A program made the position numbers and the translations under genes. DNA of 64,000 nucleotides, taken from positions 114,113,094-114,177,093 of the forward strand of contig NC_089225.1 in assembly GCF_963924675.1 (NCBI RefSeq), read 5' to 3'. The notes below the pieces were generated by a model that saw only the letters and a program-made list of their open reading frames with translations, made no database searches and was not told the origin of the DNA. The DNA is from Phocoena phocoena. Its lineage: Eukaryota > Chordata > Mammalia > Artiodactyla > Phocoenidae. Of this stretch, positions 28,741 through 41,396 are shown piece by piece; the first letter of the stretch is position 1, and each line of letters opens with the position of its first letter.

Positions 28741-29765
28741 TGCGCCACCCCCCGCCCCGCCCTGGGTGCACACCGTGCCCCTGCGGAGTCTCATTCAGAA
28801 GGCCTGGCCGCGAGCCCCGGCATTTCGAACACGCTCCCGGCGTCACGATGCCACCTGTCTTCTGAGGGCCCCTGGGCTCCGAGGAACTGGTGCATCCAGC
28901 TGGCTGCCCAGACAGAACCGCCCGGCCCGACCCAGGAGGCACATTCCCCAGGTGCTGCTGCAGCCTCCCTGCAGAGGCTCGGGGCCCACCCTGGCCACAA
29001 GAAGCACAGGGGGTTCTGTAACCCGTGGCTCTGGAAGGACAGCCGAGGGTTCCTGAGATCGGCGGAGCCGGATGGCTGCTCCCTGGACAGTTACTCAGGT
29101 TCAACTGTGTCCAGCACTGTGGTGTCTGGACCGCAGGGCTAGGACGCCCGCCTCAGGCCTGTCTCACTGAGGGGCGGGGAGGCCAGCCAGGTCCCTCCCC
29201 TGGCCTGGCTCAGGTGCCCCCGCCCACCCCCTGCCCCTCTTCTCCCAGGCTCTCAGCCCCTCTCAGTTAGCAGGCAGAGGCTCGCTGGCAGCCCTCAGGG
29301 TGGATCCAGCCCAGATGTCTATCCCTCAGAGGTGCGAGTTTTCTTTCACTGGATTTGGACATCTTGGTGGGAGGAGGCTGGGGGCTCTCTGCAGGCCGCG
29401 TGGGCCCACTCATCTCGTGACCCCCCGGGTCTGCGGTTTGCATGTCCTGTCCGCTCTCTGCAGGCAGTGGGTGGGGCACAGGGGGACCCTGCCTCCCCAA
29501 GGCTGGAGGAGAGAAGGACGTTCGCGGGAGCCAGGTGAGGGCCTGGTGGGGCGGGTGGAGAGGAGGGCGGTCTGAGGCAGACTGGGGGTGCACGTGCAAG
29601 ATGACCCCTGGGCTCCTTGACGCACCCGGGGGGACCCCGGGCTTTGGGCTGCGTGAGGAGGCAGGGTCTGGGGACAGGCCTCTGGCCAGCCCCTTTCCAG
29701 GGAACAGGGTCTGCCGTGCCGCTTGGTGTCACTTGGGGCTGGGGTCGCTTCCACAGCATGCCCTG
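28741..29765. other. Intergenic G+C-rich segment, no recognised feature
   Basis: Nothing recognised. Long overlapping frames on both strands lack known domains. Confidence 0.4.
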
Positions 29766-29840
29766 GATCCCCGTGGTGGCTGATCCATCTTTTAGGTGCA
29801 GTGTCCTGGCCCCCATCCAAAGGCTGGGGGCGTCTTGGAA
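29766..29840 (-). repeat. Left arm of an inverted repeat pair
   Basis: The reverse complement of this segment matches 30735-30808, including an exact 26-base core (here 29816-29791, there 30752-30777). Similarity continues into 'atcagccaccac' and more weakly beyond. The two arms are about 0.9 kb apart and look like two copies of one dispersed repeat that I cannot name. Confidence 0.75.
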
Positions 29841-29977
29841 GGACTTGTGCTCTAGAGAGATGGAGAGTGAGCCTCAGGCAGAGACGAGCTCAGGGTGGAC
29901 CATGAAGGGCCTCCATCCTGCCAGCCAGATGTGTGGGAGTGAGGGGCTCCGCCTCCCGGGCTGGCCCCAGACTGAGG

Positions 29978-30180
29978 CAGGATGGTCCAGTGGTCAGAGC
30001 CCAGGCTCAGAAGGGGTCCTACTGCCTGAGTCTGGCCTGACCTCTGACAGGCTATGAGACTGGGCAGGACACACCCCGCCTCAGGGCCTCAGATTCTCAC
30101 CTGAGAAATGGGCAAAATCATGGGATAACATCCAGGAAGCTCCGGGCATTTGGTGAAAGCTATTACAGTATCAATATTAA
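29978..30180 (+). repeat. MIR SINE
   Basis: The copy follows the MIR order: 'ggtccagtggtcagagccca', 'cagattctcacctgagaaat', 'gggcaaaatcatgggataac', 'tttggtgaaagctatta'. Confidence 0.75.
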
Positions 30181-30239
30181 CAAGATTAAAGGTGTGAGCC
30201 TACATTTAAGGGAGCAGGAAAGAAAAAAGGCTTAAAACA

Positions 30240-30910
30240 TTAATATTATCAGTGCCGGATGAGACATTGTGTCCACGAAACAAAATGGGATGTCACAATG
30301 AAAGTAGCATCCTGAAAGCAAGAAACAGGATTGACAATTCAAAATATAGTAATTTAAAATTTTAAAAATCAACAGAAAGATAGGAAGGTAGAGTAATGGA
30401 AATCTCTCGTAAAATACAACAAAAAGACAAAAAAAGAAAATAGCCGAGGAAAGATGGGAACAGTGGAGGATGAATTCAGGAGATCTGACATAAACGTCAG
30501 CAGCGGTCGCACAAGGAAGTGTCCTCGTGGGGAAGGACTGAGCCTCCAGAAAGACAGGGCTGCACCCCGTCCAGTGAGAAAAGAGACCCACAGAGGCACA
30601 ACTCTGGAAATTTCAGGACACTGGAGACGAGAGGAAAGTCTACAAGTTTCCAAGCTGCAGGGACAAGTCACGTGAAAAGAATGGGAATTCCAGTGGTGCC
30701 AGATCTCTCTGGCCACCTAGGAAGCTGGGCGACGCAGCAAGATGGCCCCGGCCTTTGGATGGGGGCCAGGACACTGCGCCTACAACACGCATCAGCCACC
30801 ACTGGGAGAGAATACAGGCATTTGGCGACCTACACAGACTCAACATTTTATCTGCCAGGCTCCCTGTCCCGTGTTTTTGTGACACAGTGTACTGAGAAGC
30901 TGCGGAACAC
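30240..30910 (+). mobile_element. Probable old L1/HAL1-like fragment
   Basis: A-rich plus-strand sequence with 'tggaaatttcaggacactgg' and 'gtctacaagtttccaagctg' resembles a decayed LINE segment. It includes the right arm of the inverted repeat at 30735-30808. Family assignment is uncertain. Confidence 0.4.
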
Positions 30911-31414
30911 AGAAAGTCGGTCTCACACCTCCAAAGAGAGGTGAAGGGAAGCCCCTGAGCGACAGGTATCCTGCAGGCCCAGGGAACCAGGACTCCGGGG
31001 ACAGGGCTAGATTTTCAGCAGAAAAGGAAACGGCAACAGTAGGTTATCTGAGCATTTGAGCTCTTGGGCAGATATGGATGGCATTTGGAAATTCTGATAG
31101 AGCATTTATTGAGTAATTATAAACGGGTACATGGAAACTACACTTTCCCCCCACGCTTTTTTTTAAAAAATAAAAGCAAGGCAATAACTAACTCTGGGGA
31201 GAAAACATACAGAGAATGAAACACCATCAGAATGCACAACTTAGCCCAGTAGCACATTTTCTTTACCTGGTCGTAATCCCTTGAGACTGGAATATTGATT
31301 TTTAACCAAACTTTGAGATGTGTTGGGAGGCCAGAGAAGGGAGAATCAGAGTTGAGAGAGGAAGCTATCAAGATATAAGTTCTAAGATGATAAAGAAACA
31401 GGTGTGTGTTAGTT
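30911..31414. other. Intergenic, no recognised feature
   Basis: Nothing recognised apart from A/T-rich sequence at 31080-31200. Confidence 0.4.
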
Positions 31415-31892
31415 ACCTGCTCCAGTGTAACCAATCACCTGCAACAACAGACCCCAACCCACAGGCTCAATCTGAGTGGGCTGGGAATCCAGGGACAGGA
31501 CAGCGGGGTCTCCCAACTTGGGGTCGCCCACAAGGTGTCGCCTGGGGCCGGGCTGGGGAAGGAGCCACTTCACTCGTAGCGCTGCTGCCTGGACTCAAAG
31601 CCCTGGTGGCTGTAGGTTTCCTGCCCCACGGGCCTCTCTATGGGGTAATTGAACTCGGGGCCGCTGGGTTCCCTCAGAGGGAAGGTTCTGACCCCCGAGA
31701 GAGAGAGGAAGAGAGGGTGAGCACGACGGGCATCTTTCTGTCCCCTAATCCCAGAGGCGGTTTGCTCACCACGGTTGCCAGGCTCTCTGTATTAGGATCC
31801 ATCACCAGCCCCCACCCACACTCACGGGAGGGCATGTGCACCCACAGGCAGGGATCACTGGGGACCATCTCGGAGGCTGCCCACCGCAGGGT
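31415..31892 (-). mobile_element. Diverged LTR-like repeat, same family as 835-1375
   Basis: The ends 'gtgttagttacctgctccag' and 'gatcactggggaccatctcg' correspond to the ends of the repeat at 835-1375 in the same orientation. The middle is heavily diverged. Confidence 0.45.
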
Positions 31893-32262
31893 GTGGATCA
31901 GTCCAGGTCTCCAGGGAGACAGAACCAACAGGATGTGTCTATACAGACAGAGGGAGAGAGGCATACTTTAAGGAGGTGGTTCATGCGATTGCAGGGCTGA
32001 CAAGTTCAAAGGCTGCAGAGCAGGCTGGTAGGAGGGACGCCCAGGGGAGCGTCAAGGCTGCAGGTCTGAGTCCACTGATGGCCTGGAGGCGGAATGCCGT
32101 CTTCTTTGGAGACCTCAGTCTTTTCTCTTTTAAAGCATCTGCTTAGCCCACCTGCACTGTGGAGGACTGTCTGCTTTCATTTAAAAAACACTTTCACAGT
32201 GATGTCTAGGCTGGCATTTGAGCAAATACCTGGGCACCTTGGCCGGCCCAGGTGACACACAG
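31893..32262 (-). mobile_element. ERVL-type LTR (MLT2-like)
   Basis: Read in reverse, it runs from 'ggtctccagggagacagaac' and 'caacaggatgtgtctataca' to 'aaatacctgggcaccttggc'. This is the collinear order of an MLT2-type LTR. Confidence 0.6.
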
Positions 32263-35200
32263 AGGCAACCATCATGGGGGGAACCCTGTTCTCTGGACAG
32301 AAGCAGGTGAAGACCAGAAGAACGGCTGGTAGAGGTGAACGTGGCTGCTTCCAGGGGGGACAGGCTGGGCATTTCTCCCCGTGCACGGCGAGTGCGGCCT
32401 GGAGCAAAGGAGCCAGCAGACCTGGAGCTGGGTGAGGGCCGTGTGGCACTAAGGCCCCTCGGCCATACCCATCCCCTCTGCCATCCTTACCCGGGGGAGG
32501 GCTGGGGACAGGGTGATGAGGGTCTGGAGAAGATGCGCTTTAGAGGGACACTTGCCTAGAGGAGGAAGGTATGGGGTGGGAGGGTGCTATGCCCCCCTGG
32601 ACCGTGGCAGTGACAGGGAGGGCTGTTGTGCAACCGTGGCCAACTCGCTCCGTCAGGCTGCGCCTGGCACACTAAGTGTCCACCCCACGGGTGGGCTGAG
32701 TGTCCACAGGCAGTGCGGGGCTGGAGGGAGGCACCGTGGCTTCTGAGACATCTTCGGGGCGGGCTCCAGCAGGAGTGGGGAGGTCCCGCCGAGGCTGGCC
32801 GCTGTGTGGGAGGGGTCGCGGAGGGGCTTCTCGTTCTGGGGGAGCTGCGGGACACCTCCGGAGGCCAAGGGCCAACCTGTGCTCGCAGAGACGGGGTGAT
32901 GGGACAGTCAGCACCAGCTGGGCCCTGCTGGCAGCCGGGGCTGCCAGCATCACTTCCTCCCATGCTGGGAGAGGGGACCCTGCCAGCAACAGACCCCAGG
33001 GGAGGGTGGAATCTCCTCCCCCAAACCCAGGCGGACCTGGTCTTTGTGAGGCTTCCATGCCAGCCAGGGATTCCAGGTCCCGCCATGTTGAGGCTCCTAA
33101 TTGCAGGAGGGAGACCCAGGCTGGGCCAGTTTCTCCGCAGCCTAAAATAGATCCATTGTTTACCCCTATTCATCGCCACATAAAAGCCGGATTTATGGGA
33201 ACCGGGGCTCGGCGTGTTTCTCAGCCCGACTGAGGCGTCCGGGCAGCGGGGCCCTGTCCTGCCGCCGTCGGGGGCTCCCGGCTCTCCTGCCTTTGAGGGT
33301 CTCTGCTGGGAGCTGGGCACCAGCCATCCTGGCGGCCACCCGCCGGCCTCCTCTGTCTGATCCTTCGGCTCTTCCTTCCCTGGTGTTGGTGGAAACAGGT
33401 TGATGACAGAGCAGCTTGCCTGGCTCAGTTCTCGCCGGCTGTCCTAGATTCCTCGATTCATCTGAGAAGCAGGTATTGTGAGCCCGCGACGCAGGCAGCC
33501 AGGAGGCCCGAGCTGGGCCAGAGTGGCGGCTCGGAATTAAAGGGCTGCAAATGGCTTTTGAAGCAGCGCTAAATCCGGCTCCTTGGACGGCCGGGAGGCA
33601 GCCCATGGGCCTTGAAAGCTGAGCCTCACCGCCTGCTTTGCTCCCAGGGAGATGTCAGCCGCTGGCCCCTTAAGCTGGCCAAACAATGGGAACACACTGC
33701 ACACAGAGAAATATCTTTAAAGTGAAAAAGAGAGACAAGGTGGTTACCACCCCCTCTCCACTCTGCTTCTCTGAGCGACCCCTCAGTGCTAACGGCCCGG
33801 CGTGGACAGACCCTCTCCCCGTCCCCTCCCCACCCAGCCAAGCACCGTGTGCGCCCAGGGCGCCCAGAGTTTGTCCTGCTCTGTAAACACACTCCCCACT
33901 GCTGCATTTTTCTCTCTGGACCCCTGCCAGGTCTCTGTATATCAGATTCTCCCGCTCTCTGCAACAGCCGTTAATACTCTAGCACGGAGTGCCTCCGCCT
34001 CACGCCACGGAGGCTGGGGTGGAATAATTCTCCATGGCGAGGCTGTCCTGTGCATGGCGGACGTGTAGCAGGATCCCCGGCCTCCACCCCCTGATGCCAG
34101 TAGTATCCCCTGTCAAGACAACCCAGAATGTCTGAACATTGTCACGTGTCCCCAGGGGCACACTCACAGGAGACCCTGGCTCTACTGTCAGCCCAAAGCC
34201 ACGTCTATTCGACAGTTCTCCTGTGGGTCCCAGGACCTGGCCGCTCTACCAACCATGCAGATGCCTGGAGCTGTATCTTACATTCACAGTTTTACTTTAT
34301 ATGATTGATTCCCCAAATGGGATTACCCCCAAAGGCAAACCTTCTTGAATTCAGGGAGCTTAAGCATCAGGACTTGTGTGAGCCTGTTCCAAAGATCTGG
34401 GAAGCCTCAGCACTGAGTTCAGACAGTCCCACGGTTTTGTAAATTTTGCAAAGAGCAAGAAACCAAAGGTTAAGCCCGTTACCTTTGCTCTGCTGCCCGT
34501 GTCCCGGCTGCTGGGCTGGCCGTGGGTACTCCGGCACTGTGGAGGACATCTTCAGCAGCCTGGGTCTCGTGGGACCCATTCAGGACATCTGCAGTCTGCA
34601 CCTCTGGGCAGAGGTGCGTCACCATTAGCCGTCCTGGGCTGGGGTGAGCTTGAAGGACTGGTCCCGCCCACACCGTGCCTGGAATCGTGGCAGGGAGGGG
34701 CAGGGCCAGAGGTAACATCCTACAGCGCACGGAGCAGAAGCACGAGGGGTGGGGGAGGAGAGGCAAGGTGAGGTGTGCAGAAGCTGCTCAGGAAAATGGT
34801 CTAAGGTGGAGGATGCAGTTCTCAGGGATGCTCGGACAGGACACCAGTCCTTTCCTGCCTCAGGCCAGGAGTGTCAGCTTGCCTGGGCCGAGGGATGCCC
34901 AGAGACTGGGACACGTGCTTTCTGGGTGCGTCTGTGGGAGTGTCTCAGAAGAGACTAGCATCTGAATCGACGGACTGAGTAAACGTCATCCTCACCAACG
35001 CGGGCAGGCATCCTGCGATCCACTGAGGCCAAATAAGACAAGACGGCAGAGGAAGGGCGACCTTGCTCTCCGCTCGAGCTGGGACACCCAAGGACATCCG
35101 TGCTCCTGGTCTCAGTATTCCGACTTGGACCGAATTGCCTGAAACTCCGGACGCACCATTAGAAACTCACCGCACACCTTTTTCTTTATAGAGAAATGTG

Positions 35201-36984
35201 CAACATAGGGTCTCAGAATCCCCGTGTTTAGGGCAAGCGCGTAGGGCAACGACACCTGTGTACGAAGGTATGCGTGATGGGCGCCTCCACCTATAGCACC
35301 GCGTCTTGGCCTGGCTGACACATCTTGTCCTGAGTAAGCCTGGTGGCTCAGATGCAGACGAGAGGGAACGTGAAGTCCATAAAGTGATGTGGGCTAAAGT
35401 CAAGGTGAGGCAGTCCCTCCTGGGGGTCGGGGGGGGGGTCCCCTCACTGCCTTTCCAGCTCCGGGCAGACCGGCCCCTCCCCCACCCACAGAGGCAGCGC
35501 CGTCTGTCTGTCTGGTGTCTCGGAGCCGCTTCCCTGTCACATCTCCTTCCCGGACTCCTGCTGCTGTCGGCCACGTTTAGGGACCCTCGTGAGGACACTG
35601 GGCTCACCAGACAATCCAGGACACCCTCTCCCTCAGGAGCCTTCCCTTAATCCCAGCTGCGAAGTCCCCACACGGTCTCGGTTCCGGGACATGGACGCCT
35701 TCAGGGCCAAGGTTCCCCCACCACGAGGCCCAACCCACCCTTTGCCCGGGCGGCTTCGAGGTTCAGATTCAGCCACGGGGCAGAAAGGCCTTCTTACGAT
35801 TGGAGATGAGGGGAGGGGCGGCGGCCACCCTAAGGGGCCTCATGGGGGGCCCGCATCTCCGGACGAGGTTTCCAGGAGGAGGGCAGGGGCGGGCCGGCCA
35901 GGGTGCTCAGGAGGGGAGACAGGCTTCCCCGCGCGTGGGAGGCTTTCAGAAGGGGGGGAGGGTCAGAGTGGAGGGAGGGCAGGCAGGAGCTGGGGGTGGA
36001 AACGGTGAACAGACCGCTGGCAGGCAGTGGGGTCTCGGGTCAATGGGCTCAAGAGGGAAGTGGTGTGTGTGGCTTCGGGGTGGGGGGACCTTGGGGACCA
36101 CAGCGGGGAAGGCCTGGGACGCAGGCTCTGGGGACGGGCAGGCTGCGGGGGGAGCCTGCAGTGGAGAGAAGGGAGAGGCGGGTGCTTGTGGGCCAGGGCA
36201 GCACCCTCCCCGCGAGCTGGGGCTTCGCTGATTCCAGGCACCTCCTCCCGGGAGCCGAGTGCCAGCCCACCCGGCGCGCCCAGGGCGGAGCCTGCCCCCG
36301 CGTGCGTGCGTGCGCGCGTGCCGGCGGGCAGGCGGCTCTCTCTTCGGGCGCTCTCTCTGCTGCGTGCCCCCCTTCCGTGCGAGGGCTCCGGGGCTCGCGG
36401 TGACCGATTGCTCTCTTGGCCATCAGAAAATTTCCTTTCAGGAAACTGATTTTTGTTGAGTTCCCCCAAAGTGGCCAGTGGCATGGTGACTGATGGCCTC
36501 ATTTCCTGAGGAGTGACCGGGTAGGGGTGGAGGGAGGGTCTGGGGTGGGGGGCATCCATGGCTGGAGGTTCCTTGGCCGGCTGCCATCAGCACCCTGTGC
36601 CCAGACCCACCCAGGGATTCTGCGCACCTGTCCCGATGTGAGTCACAGATGGTCAACTCCGGAATCCAGCCTGGGGGACGGAGCCAGAGAGGCCTGCTGA
36701 GGGCCAAGGCTGGGCCAGGGCTGGGCTCCTGCAGAGTGGAGGCAGTGGGCCTGGGGACAGGAGAGGGTCTGCAGACATGGCCACTGGAGCTTAAGGCGTC
36801 GGAGGCCAAACCTTCTGGGCATGGCCATGGGGCGGGGCAGCAGACAGAAGGAGCCGGAATTTGTCCGGAGGGCGAGGGGCCAGCAGACCCCGGTGGGAGA
36901 CGGGGGTGCAGAGGGCTGGAGCGCTGGCCTCACCCTGTGGGGTAACCGTGCCCCGAGGGCCCCAGAAAGGGACAGTGACTCCCT
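32263..36984. other. Intergenic; CpG-rich toward 35.65-36.42 kb, no recognised gene
   Basis: No exon or known domain is seen. A less G+C-rich patch at 33140-33200 contains TGTTTAC (forkhead-type) and looks unlike the flanks. From 35650 onward CpG and G+C rise; the CpG-rich block has its own entry. Confidence 0.45.
35650..36420. promoter_or_regulatory. Intergenic CpG-rich block (possible orphan CpG island)
   Basis: CpG-dense sequence, strongest at 36230-36400, includes a short GCGT run (about 36298-36320) and 'ggcgcgcccagggcgg'. No gene start is recognised nearby. It may be an orphan promoter or only a G+C-rich isochore patch. Confidence 0.4.
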
Positions 36985-37400
36985 GTTAGGGGTTGGACTG
37001 TGTCCCCCAGAGAGATAGGCTGAAGCCCTGGCCCCCAGCATGGGACTTCACTTGGGAATAGGGTCGTTACAGATGTGATTAGTGAAGGTAAGATGAGGTC
37101 ACCCTGGAGGAGCTTGGGCCCAAAGGGGATGTGACTGGTGTCTTTCTAAGAAGAGGGGTGTTTGGACTCAGACACACAGGGGAGAGGCCGTGTGGAGGCG
37201 GAAGCAGAGATGGGAGGGGTGGGGCCACCAGAAGCTGGAAGAGGCAGAAAGGACCCTCCCCTAGGGATTTTGGAGGAAACCTGGTCTGGCCAACACCTTG
37301 ATTTCGTACTTCTGGCCTCATCACTGCGAGAGAATATCTTTCTGTTGTTTTAAGCCCCCGGGGTCTGTGGTGCTTTGTTACCCCAGGAGACTAACCTACT
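36985..37400 (+). mobile_element. ERVL-MaLR LTR (MLT1-like), near full length
   Basis: The sequence runs 'ggggttggactgtgtccccc', 'gtaagatgaggtcaccctgg', 'gatgtgactggtgtctttct', 'ccaacaccttgatttcgtac', 'atctttctgttgttttaagc'. This is the full collinear order of an MLT1-type LTR on the plus strand. Confidence 0.85.
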
Positions 37401-39165
37401 CCCTTCCCCCAGGCGATTTAGGAGACCTTCATGGCCTCTGGGGTGACTCTCAAGGTGACTAAAGTCTTTCCTGGGTGGGCTGCGTTCTCAGAGATGCCTG
37501 ATGGGGCTTGGTGCTGGGCCATCTCCATGGTAACAGAGCACGTCCAACCATCAGGTGTGGACGAGGCTGCCCCCAGACGACGCTGCTCCTCCCGCCCTGA
37601 GGGGAGGGGGATGTGGTTCCTGCCGGGACTTCCCCCGCCAGCCTCCTTGACCTCCCTGACCCTCGGGAACTCTGGTCCAGACATTCTAACCCTGCGGGCC
37701 CTTCCCCCTTTGCTTCCTCCCTCCGTGTCTCGCTTCCCAAATTCCAGCTGTTTGGGGCCACCGCAGTGCCCAGGCTGGCCATGGTGCTCTGAGGGGTCAT
37801 GCTGCCCGCTCTGTCCCTAGTGCTGTCCCCACCCTGAGCTGTCCACCTGGAAGACTGCTCCTCCCTCCAGGGTCACCCAGGCGTCCTCCTCTGGGAAGCC
37901 TCCCGGGCTGCTCCAGCCAAATCTGAAAGCATTCGTCACCCAGACGGCCAGCAGAGGCCTAGAGCTCATTGAGGATGGGAAACCACGGGTCTATCCTAAC
38001 ATACATAAATGAGTTCCTGGCAAGTCTGATGAGAAAAGGGACATTAACACACTTTCAAAGAATCTCCTGCAAAACATGTCCTAATTACACAGCAAAATGT
38101 ACAGTTACATAGTAACATAGCAACTTGGCAGTTTGGAAGCTCCGAGGACAGCCGCTCAGCTAACAAAGTGCACACCGTCCGTGACGGGCAGACCAAAGCC
38201 ACGTGCCAGCCAACGGGATGCAGCTGAGGACCGGATGGGTCTGGGAGTCCTGCCCTAGCGCAGTGCCTGGACCTGACGGGAGGAAACAGCGGACAGGCCC
38301 ACACTGGGGGCGGCTATGGCACGACTGCCCGGCGCCTGGAAAGTGGCAAGAAGATCGCCCAGGTCCAGACAAGACCGAGCAGCTCGGGGGACCTGACAGC
38401 TGATGTAACATGTGGTGCGACGGGGTCCTTGGGCTGTAGGGACGTCGTGGGGACAGCAGCCAGTTGAATAGTCAGACTTTGGGTGACAGCAATCCCAGCA
38501 TAACCGCCCTGGCTGCGGCTCCGGTGGGGACGTGCCCTCCACTGTCCTGTGGGGCTCAGGGCTCAGGCAGGCACAGGGAGGGTGGTGACCGCCGGGGGCT
38601 GTGTGAAGGCAGTGGGCAAAAGGACAGACAGACACGAAGCAGGGCGGGACACGAAGGGCTGGGGAGAGAGGCCGTGTTTTCTCTAGAGCCGCAGACCGAG
38701 TGAACAAAGGGAGCCTGGGCCGCAGGCAGGAGGCGGGCTTCCCGGGCGCCTGTACCCTCACTGGGTGGCCCTCCCGGGGCCTCGGCCCCCTGGCCTGACC
38801 CCACCACTCAGGAACCTCTGCGACAGCCTCTGTGCTGCCCCAGCTCCGACGCGCACCCCGAGCATCTCTGGGGTGGCTGTGGGCAGAAACGGGTCAATGG
38901 AACCGTCCCCCTGCCGCCCCGTGCCTTGACCGATGCCACCCAGTGAAGCTGCCCGGAGCGCCCTCGTCTGGCGGGAGGTGAGCCATCAACCCATGGCGGG
39001 GCGTCTATGGAAGGGACGGCTCCCCGTCATTTCACGCAGCCACGGTTCAGGGGCCGAGGGGCATGCGACCCATGATGCCCTGAGCTGGCACTTCTAAAAG
39101 CAGTGCCACCAAATCACATAGAGTAAGTCCCTGCTTTTCTTAATTTGCAACGTTGATCACTCAAA
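37401..39165. other. Intergenic, no recognised feature
   Basis: Nothing recognised. Confidence 0.4.
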
Positions 39166-39480
39166 ACTGCCCCACCAGAAGTAGACCCACAGACGTAGAA
39201 AACAAACTTACGGCCACCAGAGGGGAAAGGAGGGTAGAGGGATAAATGAGGAGTTGGGGATTAACATATACACACTACTATATATAAAACAGATAACCAA
39301 CAAGGACCTACTGTAGAGCACAGGGAACTCTACTCAATATTTTATAATAACCTATGAGGGAAAAGAATCTGAAAAAAATAGATGTGTACGCATAAACGAG
39401 TCGCTTTGCTGTACACCTGAAACTAACTCAACATTATAAATCATCTATGCTTCAATAAAGAACAATTTTTTTAAAAAAAG
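39166..39480 (+). mobile_element. L1 3' UTR fragment
   Basis: Plus-strand L1 3' end: 'ggacctactgtagagcacag', 'ctcaatattttataataacc', 'ctgtacacctgaaactaact', then an A-rich tail. Confidence 0.85.
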
Positions 39481-40869
39481 CTTAGCATATACCAAAATAA
39501 AATAAAATAAAATGTGGCTCTAAGCGCAAAAAAAAAAAGAAAAATTACACCACCCGGCAAGGAGGGCCAACATGACCTCTCACTTAGGCAGCTCTCCGTG
39601 TAGGCTCTCGAGAACTGGTCCAGACAGCTCCTCTGAGAGCGTCCAAGGCGGACACGTGGCTGGTGGGGCCCTAAGACTCCCTGACCCAGCCAGGGGCACA
39701 GGGGAAGCTGACTCTCGTTCGGCCAAGGGCAGGCAGGCAGGGCAGAGTCGTACAGGGCAGCTCGTGGACCAGGGTGCGGGCTCCGTGGCAGACAGACGGC
39801 CCGAGTCGGAGTTCACCCTCTTCCATCTGTCCCTCCTTCTCCGGCCTCCTCCTTCCCTCTGTGTCTGCTCTCCCTCCTCTCTGATGCCTGCCACCCCCAC
39901 CCCGAGCTTTGTCTCTGCCCTCCGGCCACTGGCTTTGGACACAGCTGTGACCGGCGCTCACGGAGAAGACTCCACGTGCCCTCTGGCTCCAGGCTCAAAG
40001 GCAGCTGACCGACCACCCTGGGTGACTCCATGCCCTGGAGAGACTCCAGTGCCCCTCACCTTGGTCATGAGCCTGCCAGGGTCAGGGCTGTGGCCACAGG
40101 AATGGGCTGTCTGGTCTCTGTCCTGTCCTGTAAGGTAGGTCACCTGTGCTCTCCCACATACTCACCGCCTGTCTGCTCTGGGATTCCCCCTGTTAAACAA
40201 AGGCACTATGACCTGGAAATGCAAACCTCTGTCTTGTTATCAAGGAAGCATGCTTGCTGGGCCTCTGCCCGCAGAGCCCTTTGAACGCCACCAGGGTTGG
40301 CCGTCGGGGGTGCCTCCTCCCACCCTCTGCTCCCAGTCTGTGCCAGGTGCTGACCTGTCACACGACTGGGAGAGGGACTGAGCCGGGAGGACCCACGGGT
40401 GCGGGTCCCTCAGATGGCTTTGGACGGGTGACCATACACCCCGGCCCCCCAGGAGCAGCCTCTACACGTCTGCCGTCCTGACGTGATAGCTGAAGTGTGC
40501 TGGTCAGTGGTGAAGTGTGTGCCATCCCGAGGTCTGGGCATCTGGGATGTGGAATTTAAACTTGATGGCCCGTGAGAACCTGCTGAGAGAGGCCAGGAGG
40601 TGAAGCCGGCCACTGCCCCCATTCCTGCACTCCCTCCCCTCCCCTCGCCGCCTGCGCAGGGTTGGAAATTCCGCCTCCTCCGAAGCGAGCTCTGATTTCT
40701 CAGAGGAGCCCCTCAGCTCCAGGCAGGCAGCAGACGGTCTGGCTGTCTCATAGCCAAACTCTGTCAGTCGAGTGTCTGCCAGGGGCTGTGTACCTTCTAC
40801 TCTGAGAAGAAATGCCGAGACATTACAGCGATTTTCCCAAGAGGCAGAAGGTTTAGTTTTCTTTAGTCT
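39481..40869. other. Intergenic, no recognised feature
   Basis: A-rich remnant at 39490-39545, then single-copy sequence with no recognised gene. Confidence 0.4.
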
Positions 40870-41165
40870 CAAGTGGCAAGTGGTTAAAAATGTGATTACA
40901 GACAGGGTTGTTTATTAAACTGAGATTTATTTTGCTCCTTTATTAAGTCAACATTGAGTCAGCTGAGAATTTGATTTTCAGGGCTGATGTAGAAGCTCGT
41001 TTATATAATAATCGTGACAAAGGTGAATCGGTTATTCATGTATTTTCATTCTCTTAGTTTTGGTTAATAGATTAAAGATTCAACTGTGATCCAATTATGT
41101 TCTGGTTGCTGGGTAGGTTTCTGGTCGTAGTTCCTTTAATTATGCCATGATTAATCAAATCCTGG
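40870..41165. promoter_or_regulatory. A/T-rich non-repeat stretch, candidate conserved non-coding element
   Basis: About 290 bp of A/T-rich sequence between G+C-rich flanks holds 'tttattaaac', GGTTAATAGATTAAAG and GAGTCAGCTGAG-type motifs. It matches no repeat I know. Conservation is inferred from composition only. Confidence 0.3.
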
Positions 41166-41193
41166 GGCTTCGTTTGGGTTTTTGTTTTTTGTG

Positions 41194-41396
41194 TTTTTTT
41201 TTTTTCGGTACGCAGGCCGCTCACTGTTGTGGCCTCTTCCGTTGCGGAGCACAGGCTCCGGACGCGCAGGCTCAGCGGCCATGGCTCACGGGCCCAGCCG
41301 CTCCGCGGCATGTGGGATCTTCCCGGACCGGGGCACAAACCCGCGTCCCCTGCAATGGCAGGCGGACTCTCAACCACTGCACCACCAGGGAAGCCC
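41194..41396 (-). mobile_element. CHR-type SINE (young subfamily)
   Basis: Full length in reverse, from poly-T at 41194-41205 to GGGAAGCCC at 41388-41396. No clear target-site duplication is visible, unlike most other copies here. Confidence 0.92.
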
